Part shown: positions 9,697-22,317 of the stretch, piece by piece
How the letters are laid out: the number at the start of each line of letters is the position of its first letter
Position numbering within the stretch: position 1 is the stretch's first letter
Made by a program: the position numbers and the translations under genes
Assembly: GCA_035079385.1 (NCBI GenBank)
Contig: JAVHKY010000023.1
Coordinates: 10,081,501 to 10,145,500 of the forward strand
Direction: 5' to 3'
From: Aspidiotus rigidus
Taxonomy: Eukaryota > Arthropoda > Insecta > Hemiptera > Diaspididae
DNA: 64,000 nucleotides
The notes under the pieces: model-generated
Database searches by the model: none
What the model was told of the DNA's origin: nothing
Seen by the model: only the letters and a program-made list of their open reading frames with translations

Positions 9697-11137
9697 GAAA
9701 AAGGGGTTTTTCAATTGTACAAATCTACTTTATTAGTTGCTTATACAAGAGTTATCCCATCATCAGTTGTGTCGCAACTGAAGAAAAAGGCCTTAACCAT
9801 GAGTTTTTATAGTATAACACTGTGATCTTATTGGCTATAACAATGCTGTGTTGTGATTGGTTCACTTCTTTAAAACTTATTCTTACAATAATATGATATT
9901 GTATTCTTATTGGCTAAAACATACTGCTTTGTGATTGGTTCAATCAATTGTTCTAAATACTGCGTTTCTATTGGCTACCTGGATTCCTGCCGTCTCATTG
10001 GTTGGTTTCGTTCTTCTTCTCTCGCCCAATCACCAGGCCGAATAATTTTTCGCTGTCAAATGTGATTACATTGTTCAAGAGGCAGGCTTTCTTCCTCTTG
10101 GCTTTTGCAATCTCCATTTGTTCCCAGAGTTTTCTTCTCTTTGTGCGATTCTCTACGTGTATGACTTCAAATATTCCCTCTTCATCGTGGTTTTCCTTGT
10201 TACAGTGCTTCCCAAACAGTGACTTGCCATCTTCTTTCTCCCTCAACGTTTTGTGCTCCTTTCTCCTGATCTCAAACTTTCTCCCAGTCTCACCGATATT
10301 GATCCCCTCGCACTGTTCACTGCTGAGCTTCTACACTCCGCTCAAGCTTTCCTTGTCCTTTTCTTCCGTCTGGTCATTGCTGATTCTCTTCACCATGGGT
10401 TGGTTATTCTGGATACCCACATGCACATCGTAGCCATTGAACGCCTTTGTCACCTTGTTCGTGTACTTTCCTATACATGGTATCGATCCGGAGTACTTTC
10501 TCACTATGCTATCGTGGGTTCCTTTCTTTGTTTCCATTTTCCCAAAGACTCCCTCCACCATACATCTGCGGTAGCCATTGGCTTCTGCGATCTGCTTTAC
10601 TATCTCGATCTCTTTCCTCTTCCCTTCGTTGTTCTTGAGGATAGAAATTGCCCGATAGCAGTAGTTCTGGATTGCCGCTAACTTGTGCCTGGGGTGGTGG
10701 TAGGAGTCATTTGGAATGATGGTGTCAGTATGCGTCGGCTTCCTGTAGATTTTGTATTCTATCCTATTGTTCTCCATTGTGAGTGTAAGGTCCAAATAGT
10801 TGATGGTCTCATTGCCTTTTTCTACTGTAAATTTGATGCTCTCATTCATCGCGTTCATTTCTGAACGGAATAGATCTACTGTCTATCAGTGCCTGTCCAC
10901 ACAATTAGGACATCATCTACATATCTGGCCCAGTGTTTGATCGAGTTTCTGAACTTGCTGCCCTTCAATATCTTGTTTTCCATATCATTCATGAATGTCT
11001 CCGCCAGTATTGGTGACAGCGGTGATCCCATCGCAAGTCCCCTTTCCTGACTGTAGAACCTGTTATTGAAGCGGCAGTAATTCTGGCTCAAGATCTCCTC
11101 CACCATGTTGGCGTACTTCGACCCAACGGGCCAACGC
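9697..11137 (-). mobile_element. PLE-A copy 2, 5'-truncated
   Basis: Tail (9697-9994), endonuclease C-terminus (9995-10246), linker with RT C-terminus (10331-10858) and RT core (10876-11106) follow in order on the minus strand. RT motifs MGSPLSPI and YVDDV are present. The nuclease reads CEGINIGETGR, with Asn where GIY-YIG enzymes have the second Tyr. Frameshifts separate the three reading frames, including one just after the YVDD region. The 5' end is cut at about 11137, where an unrelated LINE begins. Confidence 0.88.
9735..9779 (-). ncRNA. Disrupted hammerhead in PLE-A copy 2 tail
   Basis: Aligned with 8554-8610, this copy lacks exactly 12 bases (TACTTTCGGGTG). That removes the GAAA box, one stem II strand and most of stem III. 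CUGAUGA and the stem I strands remain, so it cannot fold into an active ribozyme. Confidence 0.75.
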
Positions 11138-12400
11138 AGGTAGTCGAATCTACGACACCAGATTCGCAGTCAGACTTAAGGCAGCTTAGCATGGTTTTCA
11201 CGCTGAGACATTTGATGGAAAAAGCGTTAGAGCAGAATCGCGAACTGTACATTATCTTTTTCGATCTTCAGAAAGCTTTCGATTCAGTCGACAGGAATAC
11301 TTTACGTCAAGTGCTAGGAAAATTTGGATGCCCTAAAACACTGGTATGGTTGATCGAAGAGCTGCACAAAGACAACCCTACTCGGTGGTGACGTAAACGA
11401 CTCCTTCAGCAGGGCTGCTTGCTCGCTCCCACTTTTTTCATCGCATTTACTGTTCTGCTTTTGGTCGATGGTAAACTCAAAGAGAGAAGTCAGTTGTTGA
11501 AATACCGAACGGAGGGCGGCCTGTTCAATCGAAATAGATTGAAGGTCAACACAAAATGCCGCTACACAAGCATGCAGATGACTTCGCTCTCGTGGCCTAG
11601 AGTGCCAAGGAAGCTCAAGGGATACTCAATGTAGTCAACAAAGCGTTCAAGTTGTTCGGCCTCACTATGAACGTCCGAATTGCTGCGTATGGCAAGCAAC
11701 AAAAACTCCACGACAATACGCATAGATAATACAAATATTCCGATGGTCGACAAATTTGCATACCTTGGAAGTACTGTGATCCGGGAGGCCTTAATGGATG
11801 AGGCAATAGGCATTTGGATCGCCTTTTACCACCTCACATTCGACAGCAAAGATACTAGCATCCCGACCAATATTGCGGTCTTCCGGGCTATAGTACTACT
11901 ACCCTCCCTTCTGTATGGCTCCGAGTCGTCGGTCCTGTACCGCAGGCAAATCAAATATCTTGAAAAGCTCCAGCAAAGGCAGGTACGAAGGATTTTCGGC
12001 ATCTGATTAATAGAGCTGGGGCTCTCAAGACGCTTCTTGATGAGAACCAATCTCGTTCGTTAGCACACATTCAACGCATGGATAGGCGGCTACCTGATAC
12101 GGTGTTATACGTTGAACTAGCAGACGGGAAAAGAAAGAGCGGTGGCTAGAAGGAGAGGTACATGGAACAGCTCCACGTTTTGCTTCAGCGAGCAGGAATT
12201 GCGAACGGATGGAAGCAACTGGCGGAGCACAGAACCACCAGGCGGAAGATGATTCATGAGTAGCAGGGGTCGAATGCTTCAAAATTGAGAAGAAACGCGC
12301 TGGATACCGTCACCTTCATCTGTAACGACTATCTATGGCTAACCATCGCACACAGCCGGACCCACAATAAGCGATTAGCTGTGTTGGTAAGACAAACCAC
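11138..12400 (+). mobile_element. Decayed non-LTR retrotransposon (LINE) fragment
   Basis: Plus-strand fragments run in the usual LINE order. First is an RT segment with FTLRHLMEKALEQ and FFDLQKAFDSVDRNTL (11191-11391). A degraded ADD box follows near 11580 (ADDFALV in a shifted frame), then FAYLGSTV and LLYGSES with LEKLQQRQVRRIFGI (to about 12004). The C-terminal tail contains LYVELADGKRKSG and a degraded zinc-finger region near 12310-12350. At least four frameshifts or stops make it inactive. The 5' end is missing, joined directly to PLE-A copy 2. It is not related to the R1-like element at 34328-36807. Confidence 0.82.
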
Positions 12401-14690
12401 TAGCCTAGTGCACTAGCCCTAGCCTTCATTATATTAACCATTCACAGTATACTAAGCTTGCTCTACTAGAGCCAACACACAGTATTCTAGACTATACTAG
12501 GCCTGACATACAATAAACTTTCCTTGGGACTAAACTAGCTTTCATCGATCAGTCTAATTATTATGCAGTATACTAGCCTTCATTAAAATGGGTTGTTATG
12601 AAAGGTTTAGCCGTCGTTATATAGGCTTAACTAGACTACTTTAAATCTCTTTCCATTTTCTCTTCTCTTGCGATTTCGTTTTTGGAAAATGTACACAGTA
12701 GCTGTTCATTACCAGGAGTGAATCACCCTTGAAATCGACGATCTCGCCCTTCTTTCTTTTCAATATGATGTCTGACGAAATTCATTTCCATCGCATTGAC
12801 GCCAGATATATTCGATATTAATTGAAATAGGGTTTGGGCAATCTATTAGTCAGTTTCTTCCTTTCCTCGCCGGCGAGAACGTCAAGTATAAGTACCTCAC
12901 ATGTCCACGTCCGGGCTACTCATTATCTGTCCACAACCAACCACACTTAACACAAACCTCATAACGACTTCCCGCAATTTAGAAATACGTAGCCGCATTC
13001 TCGAGCGAGAAGCTAATTAATTTGCCAACATACGTTGTATTCGAGCTCGAGACGTACCAAATATGACTACAATATATTCGTATATACGAGACCGTCGAGA
13101 AATTCATTAATCTAACAGGTTAGCCCACTTCTCTTGGCACATAATTTTCTACCACCCTTTTACGCGCGCATCGTTTGTTTGTCCACAATTTTCAACACAT
13201 ATTCGGACCTTAATGACACACTTTGCGAGTTGCAGCCTCGAATCTTCGCTTTTCTCGTAAGAATTCTTATTTCATTTGAAATTTTCACGTTCGCCTTGTG
13301 GCATACTAATATTCTACCTTCTTTGCGACCTTCATAAACATTGTAGTCGTGTATCCTGCTAACATTTAACAAATAATTGAAGTCGGCACAGCGAAGATAC
13401 AGATACATAACAGAAGTTTCCGTTTTTATTGTATGGATCACAATCGACAGACCTCCAAAATAAAATTAGCTTGCCTCTGTAAATCCTCCCTTTACACTGT
13501 ATTTGTCGATCATTAAGAAGCTTATCCTCGCGTTTGGAGACACTGCGCAACATTTTGAATAATCTTTCCAAAATTCTTCATAGTTTCTGGCAAGATAGAT
13601 ACATATCAGTTGGAGTATAAAGTCAACTCTCCTTACAGTTCATAGTCGAACATGGCATACAGCATCCTCCTCTTTCTAGTACCCGTCAGTTATCTTCCAC
13701 TCAACACCAAATACCCTATCTTTCAGAGGCTATCTTCATGACATTTCACCTTGGTCATCCAAACGAGAATGCTATTAAAGAAAGAGAGCTATTCCGCCCC
13801 TCCACCTTCCAAATTTTCGAATCTTAACCAGAGATTTAGTCAAGCAAAATTCCAATAGAGTTGAACACACAGATTCCCAATAGACGACGAGGCTAGGGTA
13901 CTTGTAAAGACATCGAAAAAAGGAAACCCAGACCCAAGTTTTCAAATTTTCGACAGGGTGTAAAGGCATAGCAAAGATATAAACTAGTTCAAACACCCTT
14001 GTGACGTCATCACTATCCGTTAAATCTGCTTACGACATCACCAAGCTTGTGACGTCATCGATATTCCTTCACAATTTATTCTAAGCCTGTATAGACTAAT
14101 ATTAGTATACCGTAGCATAGGCGTATGTCAGGCCCAGTTTATGGCGAGTACAGCCTAATTAAGCTTAGTTTAGAGCAAGTATTCTAAGACAGGGGAAGAC
14201 AAACTCACTTTCTAGATTTTCGGGTGAGGTCAAGGGTTCGAAGATTTTAAGTCCATTAACGATGGAGGGGGGAGTGGCCTCGCATATATCCAATAGTGGA
14301 GTGGATCGAGTAGCGGTAAGGACATTAAAAATATCAAAATAATTGATTTTCATCTCACACCAGCTTGCATTCTAGGCCATGTTGACTTTTGAAGCACCCA
14401 AACAAGCAGCTTCATTACCGAAAGTAACTGGCCGCATATTGATTCCGGCTAAAGACTCGAAAATATAACGGTACTATATTCTCCACTCTTTGGTACTTTC
14501 TCTGCGGCAAACAGTCAAACGACAAATTAATCAGAAAAATCAAAATTAGAATCTTAAATTTACAACATCTCACCATCATTCCAAGCGAGCGGTAGTCATC
14601 CTGGCCAGACCACCATACTTGTCACCTCCTTACAAATCTCGCTCCTCCATCGCGACCTCTTAGCCACGACAAAAATACAACAGTAGAACA
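12401..14690. other. No gene recognised
   Basis: 12410-12600 contains scattered repeats of the word ACTAGCCT/AGTATACTAG. The rest shows no repeat or coding similarity I can support. ORFs at 13160-13441 and 13775-13996 on the minus strand lack recognisable features. Confidence 0.4.
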
Positions 14691-14716
14691 TTTTAATGGG
14701 AACCTGTTTTATGAGT

Positions 14717-15884
14717 AGTAGGGTCCTAATCGTAAATCCGCTCGATGTGGCTGTTAAAAGCAATTTTATGATTGATTATTATTTTACATACTCAGACGAA
14801 TAAATATAGCCTGTATGCCTATTTTTCTCACTCCCTATTTTCCGGGTACCACGCCCCCTAATCTAAAAAGCTCGTCTATCTCGAGAAATATTGACTTTTT
14901 GAACAAAGTTTTCAAACAAAAATTGTTCCATTATGTCTCCTCTACAACTTTACCTCCTATGAAAATTTCATTTTGAGCAATCCTCGCGCTTTAAATTTGA
15001 AAAAACATGGTAGAAAAAACAAAGAATTAAAATTTTTTACGTTTTTATCAAACATACAGTCACAAAAAATGTTTACAATTCAGTTTCCTTTCGAATGAGT
15101 ATCAAGATGAGACGACTTCACCCCACCCCTCCCGCATTTCAAAAGATCCACCCCCGCCCCTCCTCTTGCCTCGCAAACATTTGATTAATGATAAATTTTC
15201 AAAAAAAGATGCTTTATTTTGTGATTGTTCACTTCACCTATTCCTTGAAAAAGTACCTGCCTTAAGAAGTTAAAAGTTCTAGCTCAGAGGAGATCAATTG
15301 AGATTAATTTTCAATTTCCTGTTCAGCTTTTACATCATCAGCTCAGAAGGGTAACATAATGGGCTGGAGGTTAGACTTATTACTATTCAAAACCTCGATT
15401 TCGACTAAGAGGAGGGGCGGGGTTGAGCTTTTCAAAAAAGGGAGGGAGGGGTGAAGTCTTCTTGACACTCATCATTCAAAAGGAAACGGAATTCTAAACA
15501 TTTTTTGTGATCACATATCTGACTGCATGTTCAAAATTTCTCATTAAAATGTAAAACAACGTGATTCTTTGTTTCTTTTACCATGTTTTTCCAAATTTGA
15601 AAGGCAAGGATTGTTCAAAATGAAATTTTCATAAGAGGTAAAGTTGTAGAGGAGACATAATGGAACAACTTTTGTTTGAAAACTTTTTTCAAACAGTCAA
15701 TATTTCTCGAGATAAACGAGCTTTTTAGATTAAGGGGGTGGTACCTCGGAAAACAGGGCGTGAGAAAAATAGGCATACAGGCTATATTTGTTCGTCTGAG
15801 TATGTAAAATAATAATCAATCATAAAATTGCTTTTGACAGCCACATCGAGCGGACGGGATTTTCTGTACAATTGGGACCCTACT
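14717..15884. mobile_element. Foldback element, 1.17 kb
   Basis: Termini AGTAGGGTCC at 14717 and the complement at 15884. Arms of roughly 460 bp (14717-15175 and 15400-15884) pair with scattered mismatches and small indels; the spacer is about 225 bp. There is no ORF with a transposase signature. It inserted into the dispersed satellite just after AACCTGTTTTATG. I could not identify a convincing target duplication. Confidence 0.8.
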
Positions 15885-16004
15885 AGAGGGGTTAATTGGG
15901 AAGAAAAAGGACGGGCGTTCTTGGGGGTTGGAAAAATTTGAACCCTAAAGCTGTATATGATAGAAGATGGACTTAGAATATACCTTAGAGGGATGTACTG
16001 AGTC

Positions 16005-16105
16005 TTATAGTGTTTGAAGCGTTGCATATCTGGCCCATTGAAGGGGCTAAATCAGTTGGTGTATGAAGCATTGCATATCTAGTCACTTGAAGGGGTATCT
16101 TTCAA
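16005..16105. repeat. Dispersed sub-repeat GCATATCT/GAAGGGGCT
   Basis: Two units with GCATATCTGGCCCATTGAAG-type sequence, the reverse complement of the repeats at 4095-4365 and alike to 17335-17560. Unit length is about 60 bp. Confidence 0.6.
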
Positions 16106-16110
16106 ACTAT

Positions 16111-16289
16111 TACAGGGGTGCCGTGATCCGCCTGGTCCAATGAAGAAACTCCCTCAAAATTTAATTTCCTATAGCTAAAAACGAAGAAGTGAAAAAAAAA
16201 ATTATATGCCCCCCCCCAAAAAAAAAAAAAAAAAAAAAAAACGATTACGAAGAATCATCTTCATAAAAATGGCCTCATGGCACCCCTAA
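16111..16289. mobile_element. Small inverted-repeat element (MITE-like)
   Basis: Ends AGGGGTGCCGTGA and TCATGGCACCCCT are inverted repeats. The interior holds a poly-C/poly-A run. The target duplication is not clear. Confidence 0.45.
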
Positions 16290-16797
16290 TATACATCGAT
16301 CTCCGAGCTAAATATGATATGATATAAGCAGGACTTGGAATACCTTGGAAGGATGTTAGTAGTAATGCAACCCCTTAGGAACTGTACCAAAAATCAACCA
16401 AAAGTGACCAAAATCGACCATAAACGATCAAAATTGACCAAAACAACCAGAAACAACCGTAATAGGATAAATGTCGGACGCATTGGACATCTTCGGTGGT
16501 TCTTGGAACACTTCCCGACGGGTCTTTCTAAATCCTTGATTATTTACATCCGACTTAGCCTAATAGGTTAAACCACTACTTTCTTTCTTTCAATCTCGAC
16601 TTTTTTTCCATCAAATACTTGGCATTCCAACCCAAATAATTCCTAAGCAATTTATTATCGATATCACTCTGACATCATCCAAAAGTAGATTTTTCGAATC
16701 ATATGCGCCAACAATATGGGTGGAAGGGAAGACGAGGAAGTAGTTTCAAGCCTTGGAGAGGCAATGGCTTCTGTAAGTCCTAAATTCTTGTTCTGAT

Positions 16798-16968
16798 CTA
16801 CCAACTCTGAAGGACTTCTACAAGCTCATTGTTGAGTACAAGTATCTCCAAGTTCATACTTTTTAAATACGACTCAGACAACTTTTGTTTTCTTAGAAGA
16901 ATTGAATCCACCTTTTTCTTTGAAAGCAACTTCCAGTCAGCGTCTTCTGACTCAACTTCAGTAACCAT
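16798..16968 (-). pseudogene. Unidentified short coding-like ORF, 56 aa
   Basis: ATG at 16968, TAG at 16800-16798. It contains VESEDADWKLLSKKKVDSIL and YLKSMNLEILVLNNELVEV, and the frame stays open ten codons upstream of the ATG. The lysine-rich, helix-like composition looks like a fragment of a larger protein, but I do not recognise it. There is no splice or polyadenylation context to support an active gene. Confidence 0.3.
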
Positions 16969-17334
16969 CTTTAGATTACGTTGAGATCTGAATTAGTATT
17001 TACTCTACCAGATGTAGACTCACAGACTCCTTTTGTTTTCTGTCTGTTAGGGATTTCAAGATAAAAGAACCACAAGGCAAAATATACGTGACTTGTTTTA
17101 TCTAAGTTCAAAATTCAACTTGTTTTATTTAAATTAATAAAATTTAGATTTAAACTTATAATCATTTATGTAAATTAAATTAATATTTTGTTAACCTAAA
17201 ACCAATTTTCTTTCATAAGCTCCCTTAAAACTTGTCGTGATTTCCCTACTTGCTCAAGTCTTCAAATCTTGTACAATCCACAGCAACTAACAAGATACAA
17301 ATCACAACAGGGTCCTAATACTACCAACTTTCTG

Positions 17335-17560
17335 AGTCTAATAGTGTTTGAAGCATTGCATATCTGGCTTGTTGAAGGGACTGTCAATTGGTGGATGAAG
17401 CATTGCATACCTAGTTACTCGAAGGGCTATCAAGCGGGACTTGAAATTTGTAGCATTGCCATATCTCACTCATCGAAGGGGCCAAGTCAATTGATGTATG
17501 AAACATTGCATATCTAGTCTGTCAAAGGGGCTATCTTGCAGGCTACATACACCGACTACT
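17335..17560. repeat. Dispersed sub-repeat, four degenerate units
   Basis: Units contain GCATATCTGGCTTGTTGAAG or variants at spacings of about 60 bp. It runs into satellite-type sequence (TGCCGGCCGGACGG) at 17586. Confidence 0.65.
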
Positions 17561-17803
17561 TGAAAATTTTTGAGATTCATGCTTTGCCGGCCGGACGGTG
17601 GACGTTCTTCCACCACCCCCTCCCCCCTTCCGACAGAACAGTAAGTTTGATAATGTCACGGGCGAGTCCAAGCTGGTAATTTCACAAAGAGATTTATGCT
17701 TACAAAGGTCTTTACTGCGTCTTTATTCGCTATCGAAAATTATTTTGTCCCATCTGGTAGCTGGATTGAGTAACCATGAAAAGACATTAAAAATGATCTT
17801 TAT

Positions 17804-18025
17804 TTATTTGGCTCCACCAGAACCTTTTTTATAGGTAATACATTCAATAAAATCATTAAAAGATGTATCACCGTTCCCAAAATTTGTAATTATTTGATTC
17901 GAATATAGTGTGGGAGGGATATCAGCAGTAACTGGAAATTTGCGCGAGACAATTTTATCGAGCTCAATATCGAATAAAGTGAGCGAAAAAGAATATAAAG
18001 TGATAAGCTCTAATAAATGCTTCAC
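17804..18025 (-). pseudogene. Unidentified coding-like fragment with poly(A)-type signal
   Basis: The minus-strand frame contains LFDIELDKIVSRKFPVTADI and TNFGNGDTSFNDFIECITYK, ending at TAA at 17804. AATAAA follows within ten bases. This looks like the 3' end of a gene or processed copy. The family is not recognised, and the upstream part of the frame is not recovered as coding. Confidence 0.35.
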
Positions 18026-19860
18026 TAAGTCAAGGGCACCAACAATATTTTATTACATCGTTACACTGTCTTCCATTCATGTTCGTTGCCTTTTCGACTT
18101 TTACTATTTTTTCCCCCACATACAAATACTTCCACAATTTACGTATTTTATAGTTTTCGACTTAGATTCGGTGTCAGCAGAATTGAATGTACTTGCGAAC
18201 GAGCTACGAATATATACGGTAAACTTTGAAGTATTTCTGCAGAAATATTTTACGGTTTATTAAAACGTATACTCCATAATATTACCGTATGTGACGATAT
18301 GTACTCGTAAGGACATCAAGCGTACGACTATAAACTCGATCGATACGAGAGTCCGAAAGTGCAGAGTAAAAAAATATTATACCGGTGCAATGACAACCGT
18401 AGTCGTAAAATGGCTTTCAATTTTTTCTTCTTCAAATGATATCCTTTCGTCGATATTAGACTGAGCATTTTGAATCCGTTGTGACACGATATTCATGCTC
18501 GAAAAATTACGCGAGAATTCAATTTTTTATGACACCGTGATCGTATTCCACAAACGTACACAAAATAAGAGGTGTACTGGTGAATCTTCAAATTTTAAGG
18601 AATACCGAGAATTACCAAAACAGGAAATGATAACAATATGAAATTATAATATTAATAATAATGGTACGTAACAATAATACCATCAGAACGAAGGAAAAAG
18701 CAAAAGCTGGAAAAGGAAAGAAAGAAAGGAAGTTCAAGAATGTCATAATAATGAAGAAACGAGATGAAAAACAAGAAAGAGAAAGCTCGTTGACAATTTT
18801 GCTCCAGAAATTTCAACATGTATATAAACGAGAAAATAATGAAGGAAAATCAACGATGAAAATGAATTCTACGTAAAACTGCTGTACCGGACAACAACAA
18901 ACTCTACACGACAGCAGTTTCTATTTTCTTTTCTTTTCTTTCTTTTTTTCATTCCATTGATATTTTCAGGCTTATGAGGAAAATGTATTCGCTGACTATG
19001 ACGAATGAGGAAACAGAAAGAGGGAAAAGAAACGTAGGACTGTCCGTATACGATTTTCTGAAAGATTTTACTCGAAAATGAAAAGATATCATACTTAGGC
19101 GTTATACTCCTTGCTATCCATCTTCAAAATTCAGTCTCGCGATATATCAATTTTATATTTCATATAGACGTGCTCAGACACGTAATTAAAATAATTTAGT
19201 TCGAAGAATCGATCGTCGAGAATGGAACAAATTAAACTAGAAGTCAAATATCTTGGTGAGAAAAGTAGCAAATTTCAGTCTCATCAAAAATATTATCCTT
19301 TAAACCGGCCGTCTATTTCAGTTCGCCCGTTATTATTTTGCTCGGGTTAAAATACTGTAAGGGATAAAATTAGCAGTTTCGTTGTCTTTAGCTGTCCTTT
19401 ATTATCAATTTTCTCTTTATTTTTTGTTTGAAAACGTAATTTGCAAAACAAAATGAATAGGATTCATGAATTTTTAACCGTCAAGTAAGAAGGTTTATGT
19501 GGGTAGTCAAGATATCTGATAAGAAAAATATCGAGTCCTGTCTAGGGTGTAGTCCAATCATACACTATAAAGTGTCAAAACACATTGTTTGGTATTAGGG
19601 ATTCGAAACAATTAGAAGAAGGATGGCTTATGTTGTTTCAAAATTGTTCTACAATTAAGAAATTGATTGTTAAACAGATTGACGGAAAATGAGCAGGGAA
19701 ACGTGACACGGAGGGACCGAAAATGATTCATCTTGTCTTTTGATTTACACATAATTCGATGATTGCAGTCGGTTCAAGCTCTTAACATCGATAGACGAGC
19801 CAAGTTACGTCATACAATATTTTTTTTCTTTTTTATCATTTCATTTTACAAGCTCTCAAC
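18026..19860. other. No gene recognised; intron-like unique DNA
   Basis: The 71-codon frame at 18661-18876 is a low-complexity Lys/Glu run. A pyrimidine-rich stretch lies near 18920-18950. Nothing else can be supported. Confidence 0.4.
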
Positions 19861-20029
19861 TGCAGTCAGGTTATAAGCTTGATGGAGATGCATTGGATGG
19901 TATATTTTGGGGGGGATGGGAAGTCATCGGCGAGAGTTTTTTTGATGGATGGTGAAATTTGGTGGCTGTAGCAGAGAGAAGCTACAGATGGGCAGGCGAA
20001 AATGTGCGTGACTGGGAGGGGGATAGTCG

Positions 20030-20962
20030 AGGCTACAATTTTTGTATGAGAACGGGAAATTGATCCAAAATTGTAGAGAATTGTGTATTTTGTCATAAAA
20101 GTATGAAATTTGGTTTTGAGGTGTATGAAGGAGTCATAAATGACATCCAGGGGTCCACTTTTAGGGGGAGACTTCATTTTGGAGATTATCGTTGCAGAAA
20201 TTAGAAAGAAATTATGAAAAATATATTAATCATGTGATTCGTAGAAAAAATGTATTACAAAAGTTTTCTCCTACACACGCACCCTTCCATTAGGGGCCTT
20301 GGGCCCAAAATTTTACAAAATTGTAGATGTAATTGAAAAAACTTGAAATTCGGTATACAAGTGAAGGAAGAGGTAATGAATAATATGAACAAGAATGTCA
20401 CGCAGTAAGTTCTGTTTTGTACCCCAGGGGCCCATTTTTAGGGGGGAGATGCCTATTTTGAACACTGTTGTTGCAAAAATTGTAAAAAAAATTATATAAA
20501 ATAAATGCGTTGGGTGAGTTGTTTGAAGAAATGCAGCGAGGAATTTTCTTCTATACATAGACCCTTTCATTGGGGGCCTCGGAGCCCAAAATTTCGTAAA
20601 AGAATAAATTTGTTCAGAAAAACTTGAAATTTAGTACACAGGTAAAAGAATTAGGTGTAATGAATAATATTAACAAGAATATGCCACAGAATAAGTTCAT
20701 TTTTGTGCTCCTATGGGCCCATTTTTTGGGGGAGGGGGGTGGAGGGGGAAAGGCTTCATTATTTTAAGTCTTATTGTTGCAAAACTTGTGGGAAAAAATA
20801 TGCACAATAATTATATTCATTGGGTGATTTATATGAAAAAATGGTGCGAGGAATTTTTTTTATATATAAACTCTTCTATTGGGGGTTCATGGGCTCCAAA
20901 TTTCACAAAATTCTGAATTTCATCAGATACCTATAGATACCTATGTAAGTTTTTAGCCTTCG
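20030..20962 (+). repeat. Tandem array of a ~285-bp unit (single arm)
   Basis: Roughly 3.3 copies of a unit containing CTTGAAATTTGGTATACAGG, AATAATATTAACAAGAATG, GGGCCCATTTTTAGGGGGGA and CATTGGGGGCCTC. It is the same unit as in the foldback at 39045-41015, but here only one orientation is present and the array ends at the PLE-B tail. It is therefore probably a truncated relative of that foldback. Confidence 0.8.
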
Positions 20963-22283
20963 ATAGAATTAATTCGGTTCTCCAAATTATGACCATAGAC
21001 ATCAAACGACGACATACTCAAAGGAGTAAAACAGACGGAGTAATTTAATTAAAGCCACAGAAATACAAAATACACCGGAGCGCTTTCGATTAAAGAACCA
21101 TTGTCAACGGGTGACATGAAAGCAACTGAACCAACACCGGCCGGCAACAAACACTGCCGAGGAAATCATGACTGAACTAGCGAGTCATCACAATGTGAAT
21201 CATACTCATAAACAAGTTCAATCAACCCCTCATCAGGTATGTACCTGTTGAGCACATTTAGATTGTCGTTATTCAGATGGCGAATAATTTCAATATGTTC
21301 TACCGCGGTACGCTTGAAAACCGAGAACTCTCTATGGAGGAGGGACTCGGATCCCTCTTTGAAACTATGGCCAGTGGTAATAAGGTGGTCCGCAAATGTC
21401 GAATCACCCAATTTCTTCTTTTTCCACGCCTTCCTATGCTCACCTATTCTAATTTTGAACTGACGTCCAGTCTCACCTATGTAGATTCCATTACAGTCAT
21501 TACACTCCATTTTGTAAACCCCACTTCTTTCGACCAGTGGGATGGGGTCCTTCAGCTTAACGAACAGACTTTTTACAGTGTTAAGATTGTAATACACTGG
21601 GCGAAACCCAAATGGGCGGAGGACACGACCTAACTGGGAAGAGAATTTTCCTAAAAAGGGGAGCCTGATCCAACGTTTTCTACTGTCAGAGGCCTGATTG
21701 CGGGGGAGGGAGGTAGTGGAATCAAGGCTTTTCCGAGTCAATTTTCTATGGACCATCATGTCAATATCTAAGCTGACCTCATTCACTCTGGCCAAGTGCT
21801 TTATAGTCAAAAGCTCCTGTTGAAAAGCGAGGTGACCCAATGGAATACTAGTCAACCGGTGGATATAACTATTAAAACCGGCAATTTTGTGGGGAACAGG
21901 GCAGAAAGATCTGCCGTGGACAGTAATATCGGTCGAGGTATCTTTTCTATATATGGCGACACATTCTCTATTAGAGATAGTAAGATCCAAAAAATGTATA
22001 AATGAACCGCCTACTTCCAACGTGAATTTGATGGAAGGATACAAACTGTTGAGATACCTAAGAAACTCCAAAAGGAGATCTCGGTGACCGGTCCAACGAG
22101 CACAAGACATCATCAACATACCTGTGTCAATAATGTGTATGACTCAAAAGCCCCTGGCCAGAGGAGAAAAGATCGAGCTCAAATTTAGACATGAAAATCT
22201 CCGAAATGAGGGAACCCAGAGGAGAGCCAATAGGGACACCTATCTCCTCTGGAAATTCGAAAAATTTCCCTTCAAATTTGCAA
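20963..22283 (-). mobile_element. PLE-B copy 1, 5'-truncated and inverted against copy 2
   Basis: A minus-strand frame (21166-22119, 317 aa) covers the RT end and nuclease: FLDLTISNRE, IYIGETGRQFKIRIGEHRK with the upstream CNDC pair, and the C-terminal DSHCDDSLVQS. The YVDD region is frameshifted just upstream. The element stops at 22283 and within 40 bases copy 2 begins on the opposite strand, giving the head-to-head truncated pair that Penelope elements often leave on insertion. Both outer tails end in GAATTAATTC. Confidence 0.88.
21073..21115 (-). ncRNA. Hammerhead-like motif with altered core, PLE-B copy 1
   Basis: It keeps GAAA followed by AGCGCU and C, and short CCGG-type stem I strands, but the first core box reads UUGACAA instead of CUGANGA. 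Probably inactive. It corresponds to 24675-24716. Confidence 0.45.
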
Positions 22284-22317
22284 GTCCCATATTTGGTTTC
22301 TCAATAAGTGTCTAAAA

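Noticed and set aside
10002..10681. Long plus-strand frames (142-143 codons) at 10002-10433 and 10253-10681, and their counterparts at 29701-30314
   Set aside because: They lie opposite the PLE-A endonuclease/RT frames, and the minus-strand product has clear motifs. They are shadows.
18661..18876. 71-codon Lys/Glu-rich frame
   Set aside because: Low-complexity purine-rich DNA with no domain.
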